The notes beneath the pieces were generated by a model, which made no database searches, was not told where the DNA came from, and saw only the letters and a list, made by a program, of their open reading frames with translations. DNA of 11,461 nucleotides from Candidatus Eiseniibacteriota bacterium. Lineage in GTDB: Bacteria; Joyebacterota; Joyebacteria; Joyebacterales; Joyebacteraceae. Below are positions 1 through 7,444 of the stretch, in pieces. How positions within the stretch are numbered: position 1 is the first letter of the stretch; every line of letters starts with the position of its first letter. The DNA is taken from the NCBI GenBank assembly GCA_030630395.1, contig DAOVNE010000022.1, positions 1 to 11,461 of the forward strand. The letters are read 5' to 3'. Position numbers and translations under genes: made by a program.

Positions 1-3000
1 ATCGATCTCACCTACGGCTATTGAGGACCTGTAGCCTCCCTGGCCGTCGACCTCATAGACACCCTCGCTCCTCGGGTCGCCGTCACCATCGTGGTACTCG
101 ACGCCATTGTGGTTCCAGCAGTAGATGTGACCTGCGCCCACGAGAAGTTCGAGATCCCCATCGAGATCGATGTCAGCCACGGCAGGTGTTCCGTATATGA
201 ACTCGCCTCCAGGGAGTGGCCAGCCCGCCTGACTCGGTGGGTTCGTGCTTATCTCGAGAAGGCCAGAGTGATCGCCCTCGTTGCCGGAAGAATCGATTGC
301 CGCTACCTCGTAGAAGAAGCGGGTATTCTCGGCCAGTCCGGCATCCTCGAAGTAGGAGATGAGCTCAACAGTGCCGTCGTTGGCCTGTGTGTATGGTCCC
401 CCCTGATTCTCGGCCCGGTAGACGTTGTATCCCCAAAGGTCAGCATCCTCCGTGGGGTCCCACGTGAGGAAGACGGTCGTCGACTTGACGCGCCCGTCGA
501 GGTTGACAGGCTGCGCTGGAGGTATCAGGTCGAACAGAAGCGTCCAGGTCTTGCCGTCTTCATCCGAGAGCTCCAGCTCAAACTGCTGTGTCACGGCTGA
601 CACGATGTCGAACTCGAAGCTGCCCGCGCTCGCCACCGCCTGACCTGCTGCGATGTTGCCCCAGCTGTCGGTGCTGTCAGTGACAGTCACCTCGGCGTTG
701 GGGTATCGGAGGGTCCCAGTAACCAGATCGGCGTCGCCGTTACCCTCATTCAATATGTCGATCGTCAGAGTGAGGTGCTCGCCGACGTCGGGGATTCCGT
801 CTCCGTTTCCGTCGTCGCTTGCGTGGTTCTTGAGCTGAACCATGATCGGACGGAACACGCGGAGCGTGTACTCGCTGATCCACGAGAGGCGCGCCGCCTC
901 AGAGAACTCGATCTCAAGAACCGTCTCGTACTCATTGGGACATGTGTCAGCAATCGTGATCGCGAACGGAGCCGTGAGCGGCATCTCACTCGTTGCGGCG
1001 ATATCACCGATGTACTCCGTTCCGTCGATAATCGCGATCGCCGGATCGGTGCTTGTGAGCGTGGCGGTCACAGCAGTTGCCTGAGTCTGCCCGGCATTCC
1101 CGATGAGCATGCTGATCTCGATGCTCTCGCCGGCCTCAGGGAGGCCGTTCGCATTTCCGTCACTCGGCGCGACGGCGTCATCGTCAAGCGTGACCGATCT
1201 CAGCGTGACGTAGGCCCCGGCCGAAGAGGTGACGACAATCGTATCCTCGTAGTGCAGATGATTGGCGGCCGTGACAGTGATCGTCATCACACCGGTTGTG
1301 AGAGGAGTAAACGACAGGAGCGCCTGGCCGGACGCGTTCGTCAGACCTGTGGCGTAGACCTCGCCGTCCTTGATGACGCAGATGAGCGCGCTGTCGATTG
1401 CCGCCGGGTTCGAGACCGAGACTGCCAGATCGACCTGGCCGAGTGGCACGGTGCCGCTGTGCACGACCGTCATGCTGGCCGGTCTCTTGGTCCAGAGGCG
1501 AGCTTCAGGATCTCCAAGCAAGAGGAAGCTCATCTGGGTCCATCGGCTCGAATTGTCGTAGGCCGCCAGAGAGACGTAAGGAACCTTGCAAACCGCGCTG
1601 ACTACCCCGGCGCGACTCGTATCGAACGCGTAGAGATACTCGAACCAGGAGTAGTAGTAGTCGTCCGCCGTGGTCGGAAAGCAGTACTTGGTTGGACCGT
1701 AGACGAACGTCGCACCACCTTCGGGGTTGTTGAAGATGTGCTCGGCGATACAGTCGTACTCGATAGCCGTCGATGTGCAGTTGAGCATCCAGATCAGGCC
1801 CGACTTGTCGAGTCCGTTCGTAAGAGCGTCGGCATCCTGTGTCCCGACGTAGTTGTTGAGACCCGCCCGCAGGATGTCTTTGTTCCCGTGTCCCACGTGC
1901 GAGGTGATGTTGTAGCCGTGATCGATCGAGTCGATCATGGCTTCGCTGCTCAGAGGGTAGGAGCCTGGGAAAGGCTCATGGTTCTGGTAGACGCGCGAGA
2001 CGTTGATGTTGGGCGGGATGAGATGCAGCATCGGCTCCACGATGTGCTCGGCTCCGTCGGTGCTCACGTAGTCGCCCGGCTCCCAGTCGTACGGGAACAG
2101 GACCTCCGCAAGAAACAGGACCCTCTCAGCGAAGAGGGGATCCGGTGTCTTGACGTACGCGAGGGTCTTGTCCACGAACGTCTCGGCCTCGATTGCGTTC
2201 GTGATGGTAGCTCTCCCCACGAATACGTCTGGGTAGAGATCGAGACTATCACCCGCGGATGCGATACCTCCGTACCCCTCGCCGAAGATGCTGTCGCCAT
2301 CGCCGTTCCAGTTCCCGTCGAGGTCGCTGTAGTACAGATCTGTCGAGATCTCCCATCCGCCGTAGTAGGTGGTCCAGACCATGCGAACTGGAACGATGTT
2401 CGTGTCACCGCCCAAGAGCACGTATGTGGTTCCCCAGGAGGCGAAGGCATCCTGAATGAACAGACGTATCCGTTCCGCCGTGTCACTGCCGCCGGGGTAG
2501 TTCGCGTTGATCCACGAGATGGTCTTCACAACGGCCGGCACACCCTTCTTCGTTTTCCAGTCGGCGATCTCCTGGAAGTACGGCTCCAGGTTCTCGTTTG
2601 TGATGATGACATACTCGACGAGGCTTCCCTCGAGAGATGGGCCGTACCGAGGTGCGAACGGACCGGAGGCTGTCTCGGTCACGACCTCAACCGACTGCTT
2701 CGCGAACGCGGCAACATCCTCGGGGTTCTCGACGAGCCCCCGGACGATATTGCGATAGAGCTCGTCCGAGCTCGCCGCTATGCGGTGGCGGGGCGCTGAC
2801 CGATCGACATCCGCCACAAGCTCTATCTGTGCACAGAGGTCGGTAGTGAGAACCAGCCTGCCCGACAGCGGATGGTACCTGAGAGGGGAGAGGGCGATGC
2901 TGGCGATGTGGTAGCCGCCAAGATACCCGTCACCTAGAAAGACCGCGCGCTCCGATGGGTAGATGGCATCGCTCTCGTAGATCGAGGCGTCCGGATCGGC

Positions 3001-3342
3001 CCAGGGTGGCGTCTCGCCGGTGGGAACCTCCGGCTGAGCGGGATGAACCCTGTGGACGCCCGGCAGTTCCTCCTCGGCTGTGAACGAGATGGTGATATCT
3101 TCCACCGCCATGTCCACCGGGATCACGAAGTGTACGATTCTCGCGGGGATAGCGGGCGCGCCGACTTCGGCGAGCGAGCGGTGCCCCTCGAGAACGAGCT
3201 TCGAGAAACCGTCTTCCTGCAGGATCTCAACCTGTGATGCATCAACAGGGAGATCCACAGACGGGCCCGTCGCCGCCGCCGAGAGGGCGGCCAACGCGAT
3301 CAGACAGAGAGCCAAGGTGTGAACTGCCAATCTGGGGGTCAT
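1..3342 (-). CDS. Gingipain-like C25 cysteine peptidase with Ig, CARDB-like, FnIII and FG-GAP domains (3' end outside window)
   Basis: Probable secreted cysteine endopeptidase of family C25. 1114 residues are visible and the C-terminus lies beyond position 1. Order: signal peptide about 1-24; N-terminal propeptide-like region about 45-215; C25 catalytic region about 240-617, with the LLGGDTNIVP motif (310-319), an acidic DLDGNWNGDGD loop (340-350), catalytic His485 in HVGHG and nucleophile Cys522 in WMLNC, followed by YDCIAEH; Ig-like segment about 624-704; two CARDB-like domains (about 712-815 and 830-930) that carry DGNANG and DGNGDG calcium-loop-like motifs; FnIII about 941-1030; then the first FG-GAP/VCBS propeller repeat (ADIDLDGDLELLVG) and the start of a second. 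The ATG at 3342 follows AAGGAGG with 5-nt spacing. It is a paralogue of the gene at 3776-7180 but has a different tail. Cleavage specificity (Arg, Lys or other) cannot be read. The His/Cys assignment rests on family knowledge and on agreement between the two paralogues. Confidence 0.9.
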   Translation of the reverse strand, partial: MTPRLAVHTLALCLIALAALSAAATGPSVDLPVDASQVEILQEDGFSKLVLEGHRSLAEVGAPAIPARIVHFVIPVDMAVEDITISFTAEEELPGVHRVHPAQPEVPTGETPPWADPDASIYESDAIYPSERAVFLGDGYLGGYHIASIALSPLRYHPLSGRLVLTTDLCAQIELVADVDRSAPRHRIAASSDELYRNIVRGLVENPEDVAAFAKQSVEVVTETASGPFAPRYGPSLEGSLVEYVIITNENLEPYFQEIADWKTKKGVPAVVKTISWINANYPGGSDTAERIRLFIQDAFASWGTTYVLLGGDTNIVPVRMVWTTYYGGWEISTDLYYSDLDGNWNGDGDSIFGEGYGGIASAGDSLDLYPDVFVGRATITNAIEAETFVDKTLAYVKTPDPLFAERVLFLAEVLFPYDWEPGDYVSTDGAEHIVEPMLHLIPPNINVSRVYQNHEPFPGSYPLSSEAMIDSIDHGYNITSHVGHGNKDILRAGLNNYVGTQDADALTNGLDKSGLIWMLNCTSTAIEYDCIAEHIFNNPEGGATFVYGPTKYCFPTTADDYYYSWFEYLYAFDTSRAGVVSAVCKVPYVSLAAYDNSSRWTQMSFLLLGDPEARLWTKRPASMTVVHSGTVPLGQVDLAVSVSNPAAIDSALICVIKDGEVYATGLTNASGQALLSFTPLTTGVMTITVTAANHLHYEDTIVVTSSAGAYVTLRSVTLDDDAVAPSDGNANGLPEAGESIEISMLIGNAGQTQATAVTATLTSTDPAIAIIDGTEYIGDIAATSEMPLTAPFAITIADTCPNEYETVLEIEFSEAARLSWISEYTLRVFRPIMVQLKNHASDDGNGDGIPDVGEHLTLTIDILNEGNGDADLVTGTLRYPNAEVTVTDSTDSWGNIAAGQAVASAGSFEFDIVSAVTQQFELELSDEDGKTWTLLFDLIPPAQPVNLDGRVKSTTVFLTWDPTEDADLWGYNVYRAENQGGPYTQANDGTVELISYFEDAGLAENTRFFYEVAAIDSSGNEGDHSGLLEISTNPPSQAGWPLPGGEFIYGTPAVADIDLDGDLELLVGAGHIYCWNHNGVEYHDGDGDPRSEGVYEVDGQGGYRSSIAVGEID

Positions 3343-3347
3343 CACTT

Positions 3348-3354
3348 CCTCCTT
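3348..3354 (-). promoter_or_regulatory. Ribosome binding site of the first C25 gene
   Basis: AAGGAGG sits 5 nt before the ATG at 3342 and supports that start. The encoded N-terminus begins with a typical signal peptide. Confidence 0.85.
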
Positions 3355-3678
3355 CACCGCTTGCGTTCTCTAGTTCGAGTGCTCTAGGGACAAGAACGGG
3401 ACCGAAGCGCATTATCGTACGCCCGATCCCGGTACAAGACGCGTGGATACAACAAGGGACTCCACCGCGCTCAAGAGCTACCGTTGGGCTTTATGTCTCA
3501 GGTGGTCATCGATCGACGGTCCCTGCCCGGAACAGCCGGACGTGGACAACCAACCACCTGACTACCTAACGATCACGTTGTTAGTGTGCTTTGACACGGT
3601 AGCAGTGTGGTGAGCGGTGTCTCTCCCCTTGTGCAGCTCCAGGATGCGAATGCTGGTCTGAAACTTGCCGTTTCAATT

Positions 3679-3707
3679 ATTGTACCATAATTTGCCAAGC
3701 GCGTCAA
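3679..3707 (-). promoter_or_regulatory. Sigma70-like promoter of the first C25 gene
   Basis: On the minus strand TTGACG (3702-3707) and TACAAT (3679-3684) are separated by exactly 17 nt. The -10 box is preceded by TGG, giving an extended -10 arrangement. Transcription would start near 3672 and leave a leader of about 330 nt. The -35 lies inside the left arm of the hairpin that follows the upstream gene. Confidence 0.65.
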
Positions 3708-3754
3708 GGAGCATTGGTTCCATGGCGGGGAACGCATTGGCTCCATGACGCGCT
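3698..3754 (-). terminator. Large imperfect hairpin after the second C25 gene (U-poor terminator candidate)
   Basis: The arms 3698-3712 and 3740-3754 pair over 14 of 15 positions, with one A-A mismatch. An inner 5-bp stem (3717-3721 with 3729-3733) closes a 7-nt loop. The hairpin begins 22 bp after the TAA at 3776-3778. No proper T-tract follows on the minus strand, so it may work through another mechanism or be an RNA-stabilising 3' end. It also contains two copies of a 14-mer (3711-3724 and 3734-3747) that differ at one base. Confidence 0.45.
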
Positions 3755-3775
3755 CTGGCGCCGGAATTCCTGCAG

Positions 3776-6700
3776 TTACTTCAAGAGCACCATCTTGCGC
3801 GAGGCCTCCCAGTTGCCTATGACAGCGCGGACGAAGTAGACGCCGGATGAGACCTGCCTACCGCGCGAGTCCTTCCCGTTCCAGGCGACCACGTGGTCCC
3901 CAGCCGTGGCCGGTCCATCGACCAGGATTGAGACGAGCCTGCCGGCGACATCGTAGACGGCGAGGCGTGCGTGCGTGCCCTCAATGCCTACCGCGTAGCT
4001 GATCGCCGTCATCGGGTTGAACGGGTTTGGCACATTCTGGTGGAGCCGGTTCGGTAGTCCGAGGGAATCGTCAGCCACTCCTGTGCTGCCGATGAGATTG
4101 ATGTCCGTGAGGATCCTCGTCACATACTCGAGATGCGTTGACGGATAGCCCGATCCTGTCGTGCCGCCGAGGATCACCGGTATCATGTAGCGATGCGATC
4201 CGGTCGGAGGATCGACATACTGCGTCCCCCTGGTTTCGAGACCCTGATCGCTCCAGAGCAGAGTGCTTCCGGGTTCGCCGTCGGGCCCCACCTTGCTGAC
4301 GAACTGATCCGAATCGGCCTGGTAGTCATATGTGAAGTAGAGTCCATCCATGAGAGTTCCGGTCACGGCGTCAAGCGACTGAACGTTTCCGGTGCTCTTT
4401 GCGTTTCCCATCGAATACGTAGAATGGAAGCGTTCCCACAGAGCTATCGTCGTTTCGGTCCCGTTCACCTTGTACTGGCCGCCGAAGTTCGGCTCCTCAA
4501 TGTAGAGGCTCCCGCCGGCGTCAACAAATGCGGTGAGCGCCGCAGCCTCATCGTCCGTCATCGATATGTTGAGGCCTCCGAAGTTGATGACCCCGCCCAG
4601 GTAGATAATGAGGTCGAATGGATTCAGATCCTCCGGAAGCGTCTCGGAGTAGATGTACAGCTCGCCTATCGAGTCAAGCGCCTGAAGCCAGGGCGCCTCC
4701 GTGCCGTCCTCCGTGGAGAAGATGTCGTTCACTCCATCAAACGGCGTGTCGCCATCATCGGCGTCCCACAGGAGTACCTTGGCATTCACGCTTGCCGCTA
4801 TCGGACCGACGCAGTCAACGAGGACATCCTCGTTGCCCCAGAGGTCTCCCGCCATCACCGCGTAGTAGTATGGCTCCGCGTTCGACACCGTTACGTCATC
4901 GAGCGTCGTGCCGTCGGGCGCAAGCAGCCAGGAAGCGATGGGCGTGAGTCCGGACACATCCGCGAACGGTGTGGTCTCACGGTAGACCTTGTAGTATGCA
5001 AAATCACCCGGGGCAACATAGCCCGTCCAGTCAAGTTCTACGAGGCCACCCAGGTCGAACGGATCGGCGGCCATCAACGTGCCGACGGGGTCGGGCGCGA
5101 TCGTGTCGGTAGGCTGGTCGACAATTGTGAGAGCTATTTCCTGGGGGAGCATGTCAGGCCCCGTTACCATCATCGAGAGAGCGCCCTCCAGGGTCGGATC
5201 GATATCCACTTCAGCGATTCCATCCGCGCCCGTTGTGAAGACCGCGTCGATCTCATCGTTGTGGAGATACAGAGACACGCCTTCGATGGCTCCGTCGTCG
5301 CCCTGGACCGTGACAATGAACGGATCGCCGGATAGCGGGATGTCCGTGGGACAGTTGACGGTCGCGACCGAGGGCTCATGCGACCATATTCGCATCTCCG
5401 GATCACCAAGCAGATTCAGCTCGTAGAGCACGTAGCGCGTGTAGCCATTGGACCTGGCCTGACTCACGAACACGTCCTTGTGAGCAGCGTGGGTCACACC
5501 GATGATGTCGTTGCCGTGGTTGTACAGCTGCCTGAAGAACTCGCGGTCGTATAGATCGGACGTCCCGTTACCCGGTCCACCGGGCGAGCCCCAACCGTAA
5601 CGGCTGTTGCCGACAAACGCCACGCCGCCGCCCTGCGAATTCATCCAGTGCTCGGCGATACAGTCGTAATCGATGGCGGCCGGGTAGCACCCGATCGTAA
5701 CAAAGATGCCCTGTCTGTCTCCGTTGCTCATGCCATCGAAATCGGAACGGTAGAGCGCCGAACTGCCGATGCTGAGCACGTTCCAGTTGGCATGCCCGTT
5801 GTGGTTCGTGATGTTCTGGCCCTCATTGAGATTGCTCATTGTGCGCGACTTCGTCAGGAGCCCGTTCGTCTGATAGAGCTTTGTTATGGGGTCGAACTGC
5901 CCGGGGACCGATTCGTCGTCGATGTAGTTCTTGCAGATGGCATGGTCGGTCCACGGCTCGGTCCACAGCACCTCCGCGAGGAAGAGCATGTTCTCCTGGT
6001 AGTCCGTGGGTAGCGCGTTTCCGGCCGGCGAGCCCTCGTACGTCAGCACCTTTGAGACGAAGCGTGATGCCTCCGTCGTCGTGTTCACCGGGGCGCGGCC
6101 GACGTAGACGTCCGCATAGAGATCGAGGTCGTCCTGTGTGATCTCGCCCCACGTGCCGTCGCCATCGCCGTTCCACGTGCCATCGAGATCACTGAAGTAG
6201 AGATCGCAGATCGGGGAATTCTCGCTTCCGCTTCCGATGTTGTATGCATAGGCCGCACGCGCCGGCACAACATTGGTGTCACCTCCGAGGAGAACCCACA
6301 GAGTGCCGTGGTTCTCGTAGTAGTCGATTATGCAGTTACGGACCATCTCGGCGTTGTCGACACCGGCGTAGTTCGCATAGATCCACGAGGTCGTGACTAT
6401 CTCTGTCGTGAGGCCCTTCTGCTCCTTCCAGTCGGCAAGGGGCTGGAAGAGCGATTCGTATGTTGAGCTTGTCACGATGAGGTAATCGACACCACCATCT
6501 CTTGTCGCGAGGGCGGGAGCCGCCTCAACGTCATACGGATTGACCACGAAATCCCTGATCCTCTCGACCACAACCCGATCCGCACGCTCAGATCTTCTCG
6601 CAGGGATCCGTAATGCTCTTGTGTCCCGCTCGATCTCCAGCGTGACGGTGATGCTCTCGTTGAGCGCGAGCGTGCCACTCTGGGGACTGTACTGGAGCGG

Positions 6701-7180
6701 ATAGACCGCTACAGTTGCAACCCGATGGCCGGACATGTTGCCTGTGTCCATGAGGCGACAGGCGACCGGAGGATACAACGCTGATGATTCGTAGATGCTC
6801 GGTTCCGGGTCGATCCACTCGGGGATCGTCGGGAGCGAGAAGGAAATCTGCGGCTGGACCGGTCGGACCCTGAAGCTCTCAGGGATTTCGCTCACTCGCT
6901 CGACCGTCGCCGACGCACTCAAGGCCGTCATCCCGTCGGGGAGAGCGAATCGTATGAACGCGACCGGAAGTTCCGGACGACCCAGCTCGAGTGTGGATCT
7001 CAAGCCCTTCATCTCTATGATATCGTACCCCGCCACGCGCGAGGTAACGAGTTCGTGAGACGAGAACTCCATCGAATGTGCGAGTGAAGAGGCCGCGAGC
7101 GCGGCCGGAGCCCAGAGACACATGGTCACGAAGACCACCAGGGCCGAAGACAATACGATCCGTCGTGCGGACAGCCGCAT
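3776..7180 (-). CDS. Gingipain-like C25 cysteine peptidase with FlgD-like C-terminal sorting domain
   Basis: Complete 1134-residue secreted peptidase of family C25. Domains: signal peptide 1 to about 30 (MRLSARRIVLSS start, ALA-A cleavage region); propeptide-like region about 50-210; C25 catalytic region about 232-597, with LLGGDTNVVP, the DLDGTWNGDGDG acidic loop, catalytic His463 in NHNGH and nucleophile Cys498 in VTIGC, then YDCIAEHW; Ig-like about 605-688; FnIII-like about 695-790; a Rossmann-like ThuA/GATase-type segment about 800-1030 (KVLLWDADDG to DAGGSLYIEEP); and a FlgD-Ig/type IX-like tail about 1043-1134, with NVPNPFNPMT, VYDVAGR, SGVYF and terminal KMVLLK. A longer frame opens at 7231, but that ATG overlaps the -10 box and lacks a ribosome site; the ATG at 7180 has AAGGAGG 6 nt upstream. 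The tail suggests export and surface anchoring or release by a type IX-like route, which is inference. Confidence 0.92.
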   Translation of the reverse strand: MRLSARRIVLSSALVVFVTMCLWAPAALAASSLAHSMEFSSHELVTSRVAGYDIIEMKGLRSTLELGRPELPVAFIRFALPDGMTALSASATVERVSEIPESFRVRPVQPQISFSLPTIPEWIDPEPSIYESSALYPPVACRLMDTGNMSGHRVATVAVYPLQYSPQSGTLALNESITVTLEIERDTRALRIPARRSERADRVVVERIRDFVVNPYDVEAAPALATRDGGVDYLIVTSSTYESLFQPLADWKEQKGLTTEIVTTSWIYANYAGVDNAEMVRNCIIDYYENHGTLWVLLGGDTNVVPARAAYAYNIGSGSENSPICDLYFSDLDGTWNGDGDGTWGEITQDDLDLYADVYVGRAPVNTTTEASRFVSKVLTYEGSPAGNALPTDYQENMLFLAEVLWTEPWTDHAICKNYIDDESVPGQFDPITKLYQTNGLLTKSRTMSNLNEGQNITNHNGHANWNVLSIGSSALYRSDFDGMSNGDRQGIFVTIGCYPAAIDYDCIAEHWMNSQGGGVAFVGNSRYGWGSPGGPGNGTSDLYDREFFRQLYNHGNDIIGVTHAAHKDVFVSQARSNGYTRYVLYELNLLGDPEMRIWSHEPSVATVNCPTDIPLSGDPFIVTVQGDDGAIEGVSLYLHNDEIDAVFTTGADGIAEVDIDPTLEGALSMMVTGPDMLPQEIALTIVDQPTDTIAPDPVGTLMAADPFDLGGLVELDWTGYVAPGDFAYYKVYRETTPFADVSGLTPIASWLLAPDGTTLDDVTVSNAEPYYYAVMAGDLWGNEDVLVDCVGPIAASVNAKVLLWDADDGDTPFDGVNDIFSTEDGTEAPWLQALDSIGELYIYSETLPEDLNPFDLIIYLGGVINFGGLNISMTDDEAAALTAFVDAGGSLYIEEPNFGGQYKVNGTETTIALWERFHSTYSMGNAKSTGNVQSLDAVTGTLMDGLYFTYDYQADSDQFVSKVGPDGEPGSTLLWSDQGLETRGTQYVDPPTGSHRYMIPVILGGTTGSGYPSTHLEYVTRILTDINLIGSTGVADDSLGLPNRLHQNVPNPFNPMTAISYAVGIEGTHARLAVYDVAGRLVSILVDGPATAGDHVVAWNGKDSRGRQVSSGVYFVRAVIGNWEASRKMVLLK

Positions 7181-7186
7181 CAGTAT

Positions 7187-7193
7187 CCTCCTT
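7187..7193 (-). promoter_or_regulatory. Ribosome binding site that fixes the start of the second C25 gene
   Basis: AAGGAGG lies 6 nt before the ATG at 7180 and excludes the longer frame opening at 7231. The protein from 7180 starts directly with a signal peptide. Confidence 0.85.
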
Positions 7194-7231
7194 GAGCCTA
7201 CAGTGACAACCATAACTATAACCATTATCAT

Positions 7232-7260
7232 ATTTTAACCTAATTCAGGGGATTCGTCAA
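7232..7260 (-). promoter_or_regulatory. Sigma70-like promoter of the second C25 gene
   Basis: On the minus strand TTGACG (7255-7260) and TAAAAT (7232-7237) are separated by 17 nt. Predicted start of transcription is near 7225, giving a leader of about 45 nt. The surrounding 7200-7245 stretch is clearly AT-richer than the genes. The -35 hexamer is identical to that of the first C25 gene. Confidence 0.7.
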
Positions 7261-7381
7261 GGGTTTGCGGGAGCCCAACGGCATCCCTGTCTCGAATCCC
7301 CTTGGTATTTTGATGCCACCTCCAAGTATGCGTTGCAGCCTGTTCCATGAGGACGCCCCCGGTGGTTGCCGGGAACGCGAA

Positions 7382-7405
7382 CGCCCCCGGCTTTCGCCGG
7401 GGGCG
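7382..7405 (-). terminator. GC-rich GAAA-tetraloop hairpin after the first MAM-like gene
   Basis: A perfect 10-bp stem (7382-7391 with 7396-7405) has the loop GAAA on the minus strand, a GNRA tetraloop. It starts 39 bp after the stop of the gene at 7445. No T-run follows, so it is a strong RNA structure but not a textbook intrinsic terminator. Two weaker hairpins flank it: 7422-7436 (6-bp stem) and 7358-7373 (5-bp stem). Confidence 0.6.
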
Positions 7406-7444
7406 CGTCATCAGTGAAGCGCACTCACGTTGAGTGAGTTCTCT

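Larger units (their letters stand above)
3343..3775 (-). other. 433-bp intergenic region: hairpin, promoter and long leader
   Basis: There is no credible gene here. On the minus strand, in order from the stop of the second C25 gene, it holds a large imperfect hairpin (3698-3754), a sigma70-like promoter (3679-3707), and a predicted untranslated leader of about 330 nt up to the ATG at 3342. The leader has several complementary segments: 3553-3561 with 3498-3506 (9 bp), 3501-3505 with 3462-3466 (5 bp), 3519-3523 with 3456-3460 (5 bp), and a small 3469-3478 hairpin. I do not recognise a known riboswitch class. A weaker second promoter, TTGTAC-15-GATAAT (3411-3437), would shorten the leader to about 60 nt. 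Confidence 0.6.

Noticed and set aside
775..2799. Open frame of 674 codons on the plus strand
   Set aside because: It lies antisense within the first C25 peptidase, which shows clear domains and a ribosome site. The translation is Arg/Val/Asp-rich and low-quality, as expected for the mirror frame of GC-rich coding DNA.
3343..3412. Small open frame in the leader that starts at the ATG near 3412 and overlaps the first C25 gene out of frame
   Set aside because: It has no ribosome site, about 54 codons, and composition explained by the overlapping gene.
3711..3747. Two near-identical 14-mers as a minimal CRISPR-like or mobile-element repeat
   Set aside because: There are only two copies, with a 9-nt gap, inside a hairpin. 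There are no spacers, no cas genes, no transposase and no target-site duplication.
4193..5335. Open frame of 380 codons on the plus strand
   Set aside because: It is antisense to the second C25 peptidase, with no recognisable domain and no credible ribosome site.
7181..7231. N-terminal extension of the second C25 protein to the ATG at 7231
   Set aside because: That ATG overlaps the -10 box (7232-7237 adjacent) and lies upstream of the predicted transcription start. The ATG at 7180 has a strong ribosome site and begins a signal peptide.
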